Source: Amycolatopsis alba DSM 44262
GTDB taxonomy: Bacteria; Actinomycetota; Actinomycetes; Mycobacteriales; Pseudonocardiaceae
Length of the DNA: 64,000 nt
Direction of reading: 5' to 3'
NCBI RefSeq assembly: GCF_000384215.1
Contig: NZ_KB913032.1
Span: 7,029,605-7,093,604, forward strand
Under the pieces are notes generated by a model, which had not been told where the DNA came from, made no database searches, and saw only the letters and a program-made list of their open reading frames with translations. The translations under genes and the position numbers were made by a program. Each line of letters opens with the position of its first letter. The stretch's first letter is position 1. Positions 7,986-16,836 of this stretch are shown piece by piece.

Positions 7986-8750
7986 ATGACCCCGGACACA
8001 GCGGCACTCACGATCGACCGCGCGCACGCGCACTACGGCTCCCGCGAAGTGCTGCGCGGGATCACCGCCCACATACCCTCGGCACGGCTCACCGCGATCG
8101 CAGGCGCGAACGGCGCAGGGAAGTCTTCGCTGCTCAACCTCGTCGCCGGCGTACTGCCACCGACCGCCGGATCGGTGACTCGCCGGGACCCTGGCCTGGT
8201 CGCCTACGTGACTCAGCAGAGCGAGGTGTCCCAGTCGCTGCCGATCACCGTCCGCGCCACCGTCACGATGGGGCGCTGGGCGCATCGCGGCCACTGGCGG
8301 CGACTGTCCGAACTGGACCGACGGATCGTCAGGGAATGCCTGGAAAGACTGGACATCACGTCGATCGCGGACCGGCTGATCGGCACGCTCTCCGGCGGCC
8401 AACGCCAGCGGGCACTGGTGGCGCAGGGATTGGCCCAGCAAGCCGGGCTGCTGCTGCTCGACGAGCCGTCTGCCGGTCTGGACCTGCACGCCCGCGGCCT
8501 GATCGACGAGGCACTGCACGCCACAGTCGCCGAAGGCACGACGGTCCTGCGCGTCACGCACGACCTCGAAGTGGCGGGCCGCGCCGATCACTGCCTGCTG
8601 TTACGGGACGGCCACCTCGTCGGCGAAGGTCCGCCTGCTTCGGTCTTGACCTCGGAACGCGTGGCGGACGCCTGGGGCCTGCCGGTGATTGACCGAGCCC
8701 GCAAACCACGCCAAGGAGGAACCGCGAGCCCAGATTGCCACTCAGAGTGA
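7986..8750 (+). CDS. aztA: Zinc ABC transporter ATP-binding protein (AztA/ZnuC family)
   Basis: ATPase of 254 residues: Walker A GANGAGKSS, Q-loop in YVTQQSEVSQ, signature LSGGQRQR, Walker B LLLLDEPSAGLD, H-loop RVTHD. The ATG at 7986 is chosen because AGAGGGTGGG precedes it directly and the Zur-like box ends 15 bases upstream; reading further upstream would run through the box into aztB. It energises the AztB permease encoded on the other strand. Confidence 0.9.
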   Translation: MTPDTAALTIDRAHAHYGSREVLRGITAHIPSARLTAIAGANGAGKSSLLNLVAGVLPPTAGSVTRRDPGLVAYVTQQSEVSQSLPITVRATVTMGRWAHRGHWRRLSELDRRIVRECLERLDITSIADRLIGTLSGGQRQRALVAQGLAQQAGLLLLDEPSAGLDLHARGLIDEALHATVAEGTTVLRVTHDLEVAGRADHCLLLRDGHLVGEGPPASVLTSERVADAWGLPVIDRARKPRQGGTASPDCHSE

Positions 8751-8753
8751 GTG

Positions 8754-8796
8754 ACACTTGGCGGTCGCGACTGGACCAGTCACGACCGCCAAGTGT
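8754..8796. terminator. Hairpin after aztA
   Basis: ACACTTGGCGGTCG (8754-8767) pairs with its complement (8783-8796), and the inner GACTGG/CCAGTC extends the stem with a single mismatch. It begins three bases after the aztA stop and would also serve the convergent gene ending at 8830. Confidence 0.7.
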
Positions 8797-8829
8797 CCGG
8801 CCGATTGGTGCGAGGACTCTACGCGATCC

Positions 8830-9618
8830 TCAGTCGGCGGCGGAAGACTCTTCACTGTCGACCTCGGCGGCAAGCACTCGATTCGGACCCCGCAAGGGCC
8901 CAACCGCGTCATTGAGCGCGCTGAGCGCTACTTCGGGGTTATCCAATAGCGATGGATTACTGTCCAGTAGTGCAATCTCGTCCTGAGTGAGGTTGCGGAC
9001 GTGTGGAACACCGTCGACCTTGACGAGGAGAATCGATCCGATTTGGATCAACGCCGTGGGAGTATTTTGAAGTGAGGCCAGGAGCTTGGCTACCGCGTCG
9101 CCTTGAGCCTGGTCCACCTCTGCCTGATTTTTGATCAAGAGCTGAAGTTCGATGCCTCGCTCCACCTTGTCGAGGCGACGACGCAACTCCTTTGATGTGC
9201 CGACTCGACGGAGTCTGTACACAAACGAGCGGCGCCATGATCCGACTTGAGGAGGATAGGCTCGAGAAACAGCAAAACCAGACTCTTCGAGAAGCTCCCT
9301 TACAGCCTCCTGCACGGTCTCACTGTCAGCCTCGTCTTCAATCCATATGCGTACAGGGATCGGCAGTCTTGCCGGAACTCCTGAATAGTGCAGTGACGCA
9401 GATATCCCTTTTGCCTCCGCGTCGCCTCTGAGATGGTCTTCCACCCTCCGCTGGAGAAACCTTTGAACGGCTACGGGCCGCAAACGTTCGTGCGGCGACA
9501 AGTGACCTTCGTCGTGAGGCGAGACCTTTCTACCGCGAACCCACCTTGTCGATTTCTTCTTTCGTTCTCCGGCAGAGCGAGCAGAACGCAGCGGTCCGTT
9601 GTTGCTCTTGGGCGACAT
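8830..9618 (-). CDS. Unrecognised protein of atypical composition
   Basis: I do not recognise this 262-residue family. It has a very basic N-terminus (about residues 1-40, SAGERKKKSTRWVRGRK) and an alpha/beta region with IPVRIWIEDEADSETVQEAV followed by an amphipathic pattern. A long helical stretch follows (TSKELRRRLDKVERGIELQL, about 135-160), then a final acidic tail (EVDSEESSAAD). There is no signal peptide or membrane segment. The ATG at 9618 has GGAGG six bases upstream; an alternative ATG lies at 9630. The coding sequence is visibly poorer in G and C at third positions than its neighbours, suggesting transfer. It is divergent from the SUKH gene at 9724. Confidence 0.65.
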   Translation of the reverse strand: MSPKSNNGPLRSARSAGERKKKSTRWVRGRKVSPHDEGHLSPHERLRPVAVQRFLQRRVEDHLRGDAEAKGISASLHYSGVPARLPIPVRIWIEDEADSETVQEAVRELLEESGFAVSRAYPPQVGSWRRSFVYRLRRVGTSKELRRRLDKVERGIELQLLIKNQAEVDQAQGDAVAKLLASLQNTPTALIQIGSILLVKVDGVPHVRNLTQDEIALLDSNPSLLDNPEVALSALNDAVGPLRGPNRVLAAEVDSEESSAAD

Positions 9619-9723
9619 CCGATCCTCCATTCATTCCTGCAGAACACTGGAGTAGCATCTTCTGACGGAAGTCGACTCGGAGCGCGACTTCGCTACAGAT
9701 GATCCGCCGAGAGAGGAGCGTGG

Positions 9724-10341
9724 GTGACCACATCGGTAGAACGGACCTGGCAACGGATCATGGCGTTGCTGTCCGAACACGCACCCGCCACCGCACGAGA
9801 GATCCGGTCTCCCGCGCCGGCCGCGCACGTCGAGCGCCTTCGGAGCCGCCTCGGTCTCGAACTGCCGTCCGAGCTCCGTTCCTGGTGGGCTGTCATGGAC
9901 GGCGTCGACGACCAGCGGGATCACGGATCCGGGAACCAGTCCGGATACCTGCTTCCGAAGGACTACCTGCCACTCTCGGTGACGCGGGCCGAGGAGGAGC
10001 ACGCCAGGCAGTCGCGATACCCCGACCCGAATTGCTGCACTCCCGAAGGAAATCACCACAAGCAGGCCGGCGACGGCGGTTTTCCGTTCTGTACCGCGGT
10101 CCTGCCCATCGGCCGCGAAATCGGCGGCGGCCTGCTCTGTGTCGATCTCCGGCCAGGCGACGACCACGGCCGCGTCATGGAGTGGAACGCCAGCGAAGGG
10201 GTTTACCGGTCCGATTGGGCCAACGTGACCGAGATCCTCGACGAGATCGCCGAGCGCCTCGACAAATACGTCCACGACCGTGAACCGGCTTATCGCGAAA
10301 GGCGTCCCGTCATCAGTGACGGCGAGCTCAGCTGGCCTTGA
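9724..10341 (+). CDS. SMI1/KNR4 (SUKH) family protein
   Basis: Protein of 205 residues with the SUKH signature [20 protein letters not shown] near residues 34-53, followed by the usual FLLP/PLSV-like strand pattern ([20 protein letters not shown]). GTG start with GAGAGGAG six bases upstream. SUKH domains are known as immunity modules in contact-dependent toxin systems and as regulators of cell wall functions. No toxin gene is adjacent, so this may be an orphan immunity protein or a stand-alone regulator. Confidence 0.8.
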   Translation: MTTSVERTWQRIMALLSEHAPATAREIRSPAPAAHVERLRSRLGLELPSELRSWWAVMDGVDDQRDHGSGNQSGYLLPKDYLPLSVTRAEEEHARQSRYPDPNCCTPEGNHHKQAGDGGFPFCTAVLPIGREIGGGLLCVDLRPGDDHGRVMEWNASEGVYRSDWANVTEILDEIAERLDKYVHDREPAYRERRPVISDGELSWP

Positions 10342-10414
10342 CCGCGAAAGCGATCGCACCGTGACGTTCAGCGTCTCCTCCGCGAAGTTCCCGAGCCTGT
10401 GCCACGACCTCCGT

Positions 10415-10848
10415 TCACGGCTCGATGAGCCCGGCTCGGATGGCGTAGCGGGTGAGTTCGAGGCGGTCCTTCAGCCCGAGTTTGTGCAGCAGGTTGGCCC
10501 GGTGCCGTTCAACGGTCTTGACACTGATGACGAGCAGATCGGCGATCTCCCTGGAGGAGTGGCCTTCTGCGACGAGTTTGAGGATCTCCTCCTCCCGATC
10601 GGTGATGGCCTTGGCCAGCAGTTCGGTGCCGTCGCGGGCGCGGTCGAGGTAATTGCGGATCACGGCGTTGACCGCTCCGAGGTAAAGGAAGGGCTCGCCG
10701 CGCATGGCGGCACGGCAGGCTTCCAGCAGATCGCGGTCGGCGACGGACTTCAGCACGTAGCCCGACGCGCCTGCCTTGAGCGCCTCGAAGAAGTACTGCT
10801 CGTTGTCGTACATCGTCAGGATGAGGATCCGCAGATCGGGCTGGAGCC
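10415..10848 (-). pseudogene. Response regulator remnant (LuxR family), N-terminal half missing
   Basis: The C-terminal part is a perfectly good NarL-type regulator. It has the end of a receiver ([20 protein letters not shown], then [17 protein letters not shown]) and a GerE helix-turn-helix ([33 protein letters not shown]). Reading upstream of about 10848, the frame stays open to 11101 but the sequence turns into low-quality arginine/proline-rich translation. The receiver start, with its acidic pair and phospho-Asp, is gone. A deletion or rearrangement has joined it to the ArsB-like remnant. Confidence 0.8.
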
Positions 10849-10891
10849 GAGAAGGTTCCCGCGCGGCCTGCAGTCCGGTCAGCCGCGGTCC

Positions 10892-11110
10892 TTCGCGCTC
10901 GGGGCCGATTTCGGCGGGAACGGCACCGCCGTCGCCGCCAGCGCCAACGTCGTCGCGCTCGGTATCGCCGCCCGGTCCGGCCACCGGATCACGTTCTGGC
11001 AGTTCACCAAGCACGGCATCGTCGTGACGGCACTGAGCACGGTGTTGGCATGGATTTACGCCTGGTTGCGGTACCTCACCCGACAGCGGGAGCAAAATCA
11101 CCCAGAGTGA
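10892..11110 (+). pseudogene. C-terminal remnant of an ArsB/NhaD-type ion transporter
   Basis: The plus-strand frame ending at 11110 reads [20 protein letters not shown], then [20 protein letters not shown], and a terminal hydrophobic helix. This is the conserved C-terminal end of ArsB/citrate-type permeases ([23 protein letters not shown]). Everything upstream in this frame is antisense of the regulator remnant, so at least 80% of the transporter is missing. The break between the two remnants falls within about 10848-10892. Confidence 0.75.
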
Positions 11111-11156
11111 CCACCTAGGCTGCCAGGACGTCCGTCCGTCAGTGAGGAAATCGCGT

Positions 11157-13166
11157 ATGTCAGCCGCCGAAGCAGCGGAAACGCCCCGCCGCTATCGGCC
11201 CGAGTTACAGGGACTGCGTGCCGTCGCGGCACTGCTGGTCGTGGTCTATCACGTATGGCTGGGCCGGATCTCCGGCGGCGTCGACGTCTTCTTCCTGATC
11301 TCCGGGTTCCTGATCACCGGCCAGCTGGTCCGGGCCGCCGGTCGCGGCCGGATCGAGTTCCGCCCGCTGTGGGGCCGGATGATCAAACGGCTGTTCCCCG
11401 CTGCGCTGACCGTCCTGCTCGCGGTGCTCGCGCTGGGGATCTGGCTGCTTCCGCAGGACCGGTGGTTCCAGACGATCAAGGAGGTCTTCGCCTCCGCGCT
11501 GTACGTCGAGAACTGGCGGCTGGCCGCCGATTCGGTCGACTACTTCGCGCAGCACAACACGGCCAGCGTCGTCCAGCACTACTGGTCGCTGTCCATCCAG
11601 GGGCAGTTCTACATCGTGTGGCCGTTGCTGATCGGGCTGGTGGCGTTCGCCGCCACCCGGCTGCGCCGTTCCCTCACCGGCACGGTCGCGATCACGCTCG
11701 GCGTCCTGTTCGCGGTGTCCCTGGCCTATTCGGTGCGCTTGACCGCGACCAACCAGCCACTGGCCTACTTCCACTCCCTCACCAGGGTCTGGGAGTTCGC
11801 CCTCGGCGGGCTGCTCGCTCTCGCCATCGACCGTTTCGTGCTTCCCCGGCTGGTTCGGATCCTGCTGGGCTGGCTCGGCATGGCCGGGCTCGTGACCTGC
11901 GGGATGATCCTGGACGTCGGCGAGGTGTTCCCCGGCTGGGCCGCCCTCTGGCCCACCGTCTCCGCCGCGCTGGTCATCATCGCCGGGGCGACCGGCAGCC
12001 CGGCAGGTGCGGACCGGTTCCTGTCGTCCCGGCCGCTGGTGTACCTCGGCAACCTCAGCTACGCGCTGTACCTGTGGCACTGGCCGGTCCTGCTGTTCTA
12101 CTTGATCGCCCGTAACCGTGAGGCGGTCGGTTTACTCGGTGGCGCCGCGGTGATCGGGGTCTCCCTGGTCCTGGCGGCCGCCACCTATCGGTTCGTCGAG
12201 GAGCCGGTGCGGAAGTCCGCGGTCGGCGAACGGACGCGTTGGGGCTCGTACCGATTCGCCGTGCTCGCGCTGCTCCCGGTGTTGCTGGTCGCGAGCACCT
12301 GGCAAGTGGTGAGCGCCAAGAAGGCCGACTTCTCGCTCGCGCTCGACGACGACCATCATCCCGGCGCGATGGCACGTGACCCCGAGAAGCCGAAGAAACC
12401 TTTGCCCGGCAAGGAAGCCGTGCCGCCGTTGATCGCCGTCCCGAACGACTGGGGCGGTATCCCCGACGCGCAGTGCACACCTTCCCGGTTCGACAAGATC
12501 CTCGAGGTCTGCACTTCCCGGCCGGAGACGACCCCGACGAAGACGATCGTCGCCGTCGGCGATTCGCATATGCAGCAGTATCTCGCCGCGATCAAACCCA
12601 TGGCGGAGAAGAACGGCTACCAGGTCTCCTTCATGCTCAAGGGCGCCTGCCCGTTCTCGACGACGTCGGACGCGATGCCCGGCGACGCGGGCTGTCTCGC
12701 GTGGAATTCCGCGGCGCAGAAGGAAATCCTGGCGATGCGACCCGATGCCGTCCTGACCCTGTCCACTCGCGACGTCCGGGTCGGCCCCACCGAGAAGACG
12801 CCTCAGGGCTTCGTCGAGCAGTGGAAGGCCCTCGATCGTGCCGGGATCCCCGTCGTGGCGATTCGCGACAGTCCCCGTCCCGGTTTCTCTCCTCCCGGCT
12901 GCATCGAAGCCAACGGTGTCAAAGCCCCCGAATGCAGCGTTCCCCGAAAGCAGCTGCTCGCCGAGCCGCCGTACGAGAAACTCGCGGACATCCCCGCGAA
13001 CGTCTCCCTGCTCGACTTCAGCGACTACTTCTGCGGACGGGGTCTCTGCCGTCCTGTCGTGGGAAATGTGCTGGTGTACATGGACGACAACCACGTCACA
13101 GCCAGCTTCATGACCACGCTCTCTCCCGTGCTGGAACGAGGAATGATCAGCGCTCTCGGCTGGTGA
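11157..13166 (+). CDS. Membrane O-acyltransferase with C-terminal SGNH domain (OafA-like)
   Basis: Protein of 669 residues. Residues 1-350 form an acyltransferase-3 domain with about ten membrane helices and the opening motif RYRPELQGLRAVAALLVVVY with a His (YHVWLG). A further membrane segment lies near 385. The extracytoplasmic SGNH domain has VAVGDSHMQQYL (nucleophile Ser near 467) and a C-terminal DDNHVT with the Asp-x-x-His dyad near 642. Such proteins O-acetylate cell-wall glycans or antibiotics' sugars. The ATG at 11157 is preferred over GTG 11142 because GAGGAAA lies seven bases upstream. The 3' end overlaps the convergent TetR gene by 20 bases. Confidence 0.88.
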   Translation: MSAAEAAETPRRYRPELQGLRAVAALLVVVYHVWLGRISGGVDVFFLISGFLITGQLVRAAGRGRIEFRPLWGRMIKRLFPAALTVLLAVLALGIWLLPQDRWFQTIKEVFASALYVENWRLAADSVDYFAQHNTASVVQHYWSLSIQGQFYIVWPLLIGLVAFAATRLRRSLTGTVAITLGVLFAVSLAYSVRLTATNQPLAYFHSLTRVWEFALGGLLALAIDRFVLPRLVRILLGWLGMAGLVTCGMILDVGEVFPGWAALWPTVSAALVIIAGATGSPAGADRFLSSRPLVYLGNLSYALYLWHWPVLLFYLIARNREAVGLLGGAAVIGVSLVLAAATYRFVEEPVRKSAVGERTRWGSYRFAVLALLPVLLVASTWQVVSAKKADFSLALDDDHHPGAMARDPEKPKKPLPGKEAVPPLIAVPNDWGGIPDAQCTPSRFDKILEVCTSRPETTPTKTIVAVGDSHMQQYLAAIKPMAEKNGYQVSFMLKGACPFSTTSDAMPGDAGCLAWNSAAQKEILAMRPDAVLTLSTRDVRVGPTEKTPQGFVEQWKALDRAGIPVVAIRDSPRPGFSPPGCIEANGVKAPECSVPRKQLLAEPPYEKLADIPANVSLLDFSDYFCGRGLCRPVVGNVLVYMDDNHVTASFMTTLSPVLERGMISALGW

Positions 13167-13725
13167 CACCGAGCAGTGCCGCGACAGCCTCGCGCGCCTG
13201 CCGGGCCGGAGCCGGGTCTCCGCTGATGCCGGCCGTCACAATGGCCCCTTCGGCGAGCAAGAACACCGGTTCGGTCAGCGCCTGCCCGGTTGCCCGCACC
13301 CAGGTGTCGATCTGCTCGTGGAACGCCCGTTTGTGCGCCCGCACTTCGGCCAGCACCGCCTCGGACGACGGACCGAATTCGCCGTGGGCGTTGATCCAGG
13401 CGCAGCCGCGGAAGCCGGGTTCGGCGAACCAGTCGGCGAGCCAGTCGAAGAGCGACAGAACCCGCTCGCGGGGATCCGGGACCTGCTCGACATGGGCGGC
13501 CAGACTGCCCCTCCAGCGCCGATCGCGACGTCGGAGCATCGCCACCACGAGGTCTTCCTTGGCTTCGAAGAACCGGTAGATCCGTTTCAGCGACAAACCG
13601 GACGCCGTGCGGACCTGATCCATGCCGACCGCCTGGATCCCATTCGCGTAGAAGAGTTTCTCGGCGGCGTCGAGCAGGGCCTCGCGATCCACGCGGTTCT
13701 GCTCGTCGGTGACGGCGGCCGGCAT
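13147..13725 (-). CDS. TetR-family regulator
   Basis: Protein of 192 residues with an N-terminal helix-turn-helix ([20 protein letters not shown] to [17 protein letters not shown]) and a TetR_C ligand-binding part containing [14 protein letters not shown]. This subgroup is common near small detoxification enzymes. It is divergent from the NTF2-like gene at 13815, with a pair of palindromic sites between the two genes. The last six codons overlap the acyltransferase 3' end on the opposite strand. Confidence 0.88.
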   Translation of the reverse strand: MPAAVTDEQNRVDREALLDAAEKLFYANGIQAVGMDQVRTASGLSLKRIYRFFEAKEDLVVAMLRRRDRRWRGSLAAHVEQVPDPRERVLSLFDWLADWFAEPGFRGCAWINAHGEFGPSSEAVLAEVRAHKRAFHEQIDTWVRATGQALTEPVFLLAEGAIVTAGISGDPAPARQAREAVAALLGVTSRER

Positions 13726-13744
13726 GCAAGACTCCCTTGACGTT

Positions 13745-13796
13745 GAGAACGTGCGTTCCCTACTGTAGTCACCAGATGAAGAGAACGCACGTTCTC
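13745..13796. promoter_or_regulatory. Twin GAACGNNCGTTC operators in the tetR/NTF2-like intergenic region
   Basis: GAGAACGTGCGTTC (13745-13758) and GAACGCACGTTCTC (13783-13796) are inverted copies of each other, and each contains the palindrome GAACG-NN-CGTTC. They lie 19 bases before the tetR start and 19 bases before the ATG at 13815. Two dimers of the TetR protein are the natural ligands. Confidence 0.75.
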
Positions 13797-13814
13797 CACT
13801 TGAGGAGGCCCACG

Positions 13815-14276
13815 ATGCCGGAAGATCGCCCGCCCTGCCCGCCGTTCACGCGGGAGACGGCTTTGAAGAAGGTCCAAGCGGCCGAGGACGGCTGGAACAC
13901 CCGCGATCCCCACCGGGTGGCCTCGGCGTACACACCGGATTCGGTGTGGCGGAACCGGGACACGTTCGTCCGGGGCCGCGAGGAGATCGTCGCCTTCCTG
14001 ACCGGGAAATGGGAGCGGGAACAGGACTACGCGCTGCGCAAGAACCTCTGGACGTTCACGGAGAACCGGATCGCCGTCCGGTTCCAGTACGAATGGCACG
14101 ACCGGGCCGGACAGTTCTGGCGCAGCTACGGCAACGAACTCTGGGAGTTCGACGAGCACGGTCTCATGAGCCGCCGTGAGGCGAGCATCAACGACGTGGC
14201 CATCTCCGAGGCCGATCGGCGCATCCACGGTCCGCGTCCCGAAGAGGAACACGGCGTCGACTTCCCGCTCCGGTAG
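13815..14276 (+). CDS. DUF1348 / NTF2-like (SnoaL-fold) protein
   Basis: Protein of 153 residues with the full DUF1348 pattern: [20 protein letters not shown] near the start, [40 protein letters not shown] and the terminal [11 protein letters not shown]. These are small single-domain proteins of the nuclear transport factor 2 fold with unknown substrate. GAGGAGG precedes the ATG by six bases. It is probably derepressed by the divergent TetR regulator. Confidence 0.88.
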   Translation: MPEDRPPCPPFTRETALKKVQAAEDGWNTRDPHRVASAYTPDSVWRNRDTFVRGREEIVAFLTGKWEREQDYALRKNLWTFTENRIAVRFQYEWHDRAGQFWRSYGNELWEFDEHGLMSRREASINDVAISEADRRIHGPRPEEEHGVDFPLR

Positions 14277-14285
14277 CGCCGCCGA

Positions 14286-14996
14286 TCAGTCGACGATCGT
14301 GGCAATCTCCCACAGCCCCAGGGACTTGTCGGCGTACGCGCCGCCCTCTTCGGTGCATCCCTCGACCAGCACCGCCAGCGGCTCCGGGAATCCGAACGGT
14401 TCCCGGCACAGGTTCAACGGCCTCCAGTCGCCCGTCACGATGTCGGCGTTGGTGCCCAGTTCGGTGAAAGTCGTGGTCAGCAGGTACCGGGAGCCGCTGC
14501 GCCGGAGATTGCGCAACGCCCGCTCGATGTCGGCGAAACTCAGGTGCACCAAGCAATCCCGGCACAGCACCAGATCGGCGGACGGCAGCGGATCACCGGT
14601 CAGGTCGAGCGTCCGGAACTCCCGCACCGGATCGTCCCGGAACCGTGCGGCGTTCGACTCGACCAGATCGGTGACGATGTCGGCACCGATGTACCGGTCC
14701 AGGTCGAGATCCACTTCACTGAGCCAGCCGAAATCCCCGCATGGCAAATCGAGCAGGGTGCGCACGCCGAAGCGTTCGAAGAGAATCGGCAGTTGCTCGC
14801 GGAGCTCCCGCGTCTGGACCGCCTCGGAACCAGGTCCGGACACCGACGAGGAAGCCCACAATCGGGATCGGAAGATGTAGGTGAAACGGTCCTGGGTCCC
14901 CATGCTTTCCAGCTCTTCGGCGACCCGTCGGAAGTTGACCTGCGCGGTGGTGATCGGTCGTTCGTCCACACTGTCATCGTAGATCGATTCGACCAC
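14286..14996 (-). CDS. Class I SAM-dependent methyltransferase
   Basis: Protein of up to 236 residues with SAM-binding motif LLDLPCGDFGWLSEV (about 83-97), acidic residue after strand 2 in YIGADIV, and motif PLPSADLVLCRDCLVHLSF. It ends with an intact beta 6-7 hairpin (GSRYLLTTTFTELG). The start is uncertain: GTG at 14996 has no clear ribosome site, and a second GTG at 14969 lies four bases after a TACGAT that could be a -10 element of a leaderless gene. The substrate is unknown. Confidence 0.8.
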   Translation of the reverse strand: MVESIYDDSVDERPITTAQVNFRRVAEELESMGTQDRFTYIFRSRLWASSSVSGPGSEAVQTRELREQLPILFERFGVRTLLDLPCGDFGWLSEVDLDLDRYIGADIVTDLVESNAARFRDDPVREFRTLDLTGDPLPSADLVLCRDCLVHLSFADIERALRNLRRSGSRYLLTTTFTELGTNADIVTGDWRPLNLCREPFGFPEPLAVLVEGCTEEGGAYADKSLGLWEIATIVD

Positions 14997-15018
14997 TCAC
15001 GAGACCAGGAGCACGCCG

Positions 15019-16050
15019 ATGACCGAATGGGACGTCGAACGCAGCCGCCTGTTGAGAACGAGTGCCCGCGATCTGGCCGAGACGGCGTTGGCGAACGTCG
15101 TACGCGAATATCCGCACCACGAAAGTCACTGGCACTTCGAAAACGTGCCGATCCCTTCCCCGAAACAGTCACATCCGTGCTTTTACGGCAGTTTCGACTG
15201 GCATTCCTGTGTGGAGATGTTCTGGGTACTCGTGCGCTTGCTGCGTCACCATCCCGACCTGGTGCCCGCGGCGGAGATCCGCAGCGTGCTCAACGACCAC
15301 CTGACCGCCGAAGCGCTCGCCGGTGAGGTCGCGTTCTTCACTCCCGACGAGCATCGCACCACCCAACGCCCCTACGGCTGGTCGGCGCTGCTGGAACTCA
15401 CCTTCGAGACCGCCACCTGGGACGACCCGGACGCCGGACGGTGGTCGACGGGCCTGCGAGAGTTGAGCGCGGTCTTCGTGACCCGCTACCTCGACTGGTT
15501 GCCCCAGGCCACCTATCCGATCCGGTACGGCGTGCACGACAACGGCGCGTTCGGTCTGTCCCGCGCCCTGCCCTACGCCGGCCACCTCACCGACCCACGG
15601 CTGCACCAGGTCATCACCGAGACCGCCTGGCGATGGTTCGGCTCCGACCACGACTATCCCGCTTCCTGGGAACCTTCCGGGGCCGACTTCCTGTCCCCTG
15701 CCCTGGCCGAAGCCGAACTGATGGCCCGTCTGCTGCCCGAGAGCGAGTTCGACGGCTGGCTGCACAGGTTCCTGCCCGGTATCGCCGACCGGAAGCCCGC
15801 GAGCCTGTTCAGCCCGGCGATCGTGACCGATCCCTCCGACGGGCAGATCGCCCACCTGCACGGTCTCAACCTGCACCGCGCCTGGTGCTGGCATCGTCTC
15901 GCCCAAGCTCTCCCCCACGGCGACGATCGCGTCCCTGCCATCCTCGACGCCGTGCACACGCACACCCAGGCTTCGCTGCCCCAGTCCACAGGCGGTGCGT
16001 ACATGGTCGAGCACTTCCTGGCCTACTACGCGCTCCTCCTGCTCGGCTGA
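15019..16050 (+). CDS. DUF2891 family protein
   Basis: Protein of 343 residues with an alpha/alpha-barrel-like composition. Motifs typical of DUF2891 are HPCFYGSFDWHSCVEMFWVL, RPYGWSALLEL, RYGVHDNGAFGLSRAL and SGADFLSPALAEAELMARLL. The aromatic and His-rich conserved motifs suggest a glycan-related enzyme, but no activity has been established to my knowledge. ACCAGGAGC precedes the ATG. It is divergent from the methyltransferase. Confidence 0.85.
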   Translation: MTEWDVERSRLLRTSARDLAETALANVVREYPHHESHWHFENVPIPSPKQSHPCFYGSFDWHSCVEMFWVLVRLLRHHPDLVPAAEIRSVLNDHLTAEALAGEVAFFTPDEHRTTQRPYGWSALLELTFETATWDDPDAGRWSTGLRELSAVFVTRYLDWLPQATYPIRYGVHDNGAFGLSRALPYAGHLTDPRLHQVITETAWRWFGSDHDYPASWEPSGADFLSPALAEAELMARLLPESEFDGWLHRFLPGIADRKPASLFSPAIVTDPSDGQIAHLHGLNLHRAWCWHRLAQALPHGDDRVPAILDAVHTHTQASLPQSTGGAYMVEHFLAYYALLLLG

Positions 16051-16065
16051 AGCGAATCGAGCCGT

Positions 16066-16836
16066 TCAGTAGGCGGTGAGACCACCGTCGACGACGAGTT
16101 CCGTCCCGGTGACGAACGAAGATCCGTCGCCTGCCAGGAAGAGCATCGCCGAGGCGACCTCGGCGGGGACACCCGCGCGGCGCATGGGAGTGCGCACGAT
16201 GTCGGGCTGCCGGTCGCCCTGTTCGTCGAGCAGGTCCTGGATCATCGGGGTGGCGATGACACCGGGGTGCACCGAATTGACCCGGACGCCACGGGTCGCG
16301 TATTCGACGGCGGCTGTCTTGGTCAGCAGCCGCACGGCTCCCTTGGACGCCTGGTACGCGGCGGCCGCCCCGCTGCCGACCAGGCCGAGCACCGAGGAGG
16401 TGTTGACGACCGAGGCGTTGCCGGAGGCACGCAACAGGGGCATGGCGGCCTTCATCCCGAGCCAGGTCCCGGTCTGGTTGACCGCGATCACTCGCTCCCA
16501 GGCGTCCTGGGTGGTGTCCTCGATGCCGGGCCAGTCCACGATGCCGGCGAGGTTGACCAGGACGTCCAGCCTTCCGAAGCGCTGCCGGGTCAGCTGGATG
16601 ACCTCGTCCCAGTTCTCGGCCGAAGAAACGTCCAAGCGAGCCCCCAAGATCTCGGCGCCGGTCACCTCGATGCGGGAAACGAGCTCATCGAGCGCGTGCC
16701 GGTCGATGTCGGTGACGATCAGGCGGGCGCCTTCGCGGGCGAACAGGTCCGCGGTGGCTCGTCCGATCCCGCCGGTCGCGCCGGTGATCAGCGCGACCTT
16801 GCCCTCCAGTACGCGGCCAGGCCGGAGCGGGCTCAT
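16066..16836 (-). CDS. Short-chain dehydrogenase/reductase
   Basis: Classical SDR of 256 residues: cofactor motif TGATGGIGRATA, acidic residue TDIDRH that favours NAD(H), NLAGIVD, catalytic Ser (NTSSVLG), Tyr and Lys (YQASKGA), and C-terminal GTELVVDGGLTAY. Its ATG overlaps the stop of the upstream small gene (ATGA). The two-gene operon is divergent from the MmyB-type regulator at 17193, which is the typical layout for this regulator class. The substrate is not predictable. Confidence 0.9.
   Translation of the reverse strand: MSPLRPGRVLEGKVALITGATGGIGRATADLFAREGARLIVTDIDRHALDELVSRIEVTGAEILGARLDVSSAENWDEVIQLTRQRFGRLDVLVNLAGIVDWPGIEDTTQDAWERVIAVNQTGTWLGMKAAMPLLRASGNASVVNTSSVLGLVGSGAAAAYQASKGAVRLLTKTAAVEYATRGVRVNSVHPGVIATPMIQDLLDEQGDRQPDIVRTPMRRAGVPAEVASAMLFLAGDGSSFVTGTELVVDGGLTAY

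Noticed and set aside
10415..11101. Response regulator as an intact 228-residue gene
   Set aside because: The first ~85 residues are antisense of the transporter remnant; the receiver start and phospho-Asp are missing, so it is annotated as a pseudogene.
10280..11110. 276-codon plus-strand gene
   Set aside because: Only the last ~70 codons show transporter homology; the rest is antisense of the regulator remnant.
14985..15004. Copy of the CGTGAGTGG repeat end at the methyltransferase start
   Set aside because: Only about 11 bases match (ACCACTCACGA), with no partner arm or palindrome nearby; could be chance.
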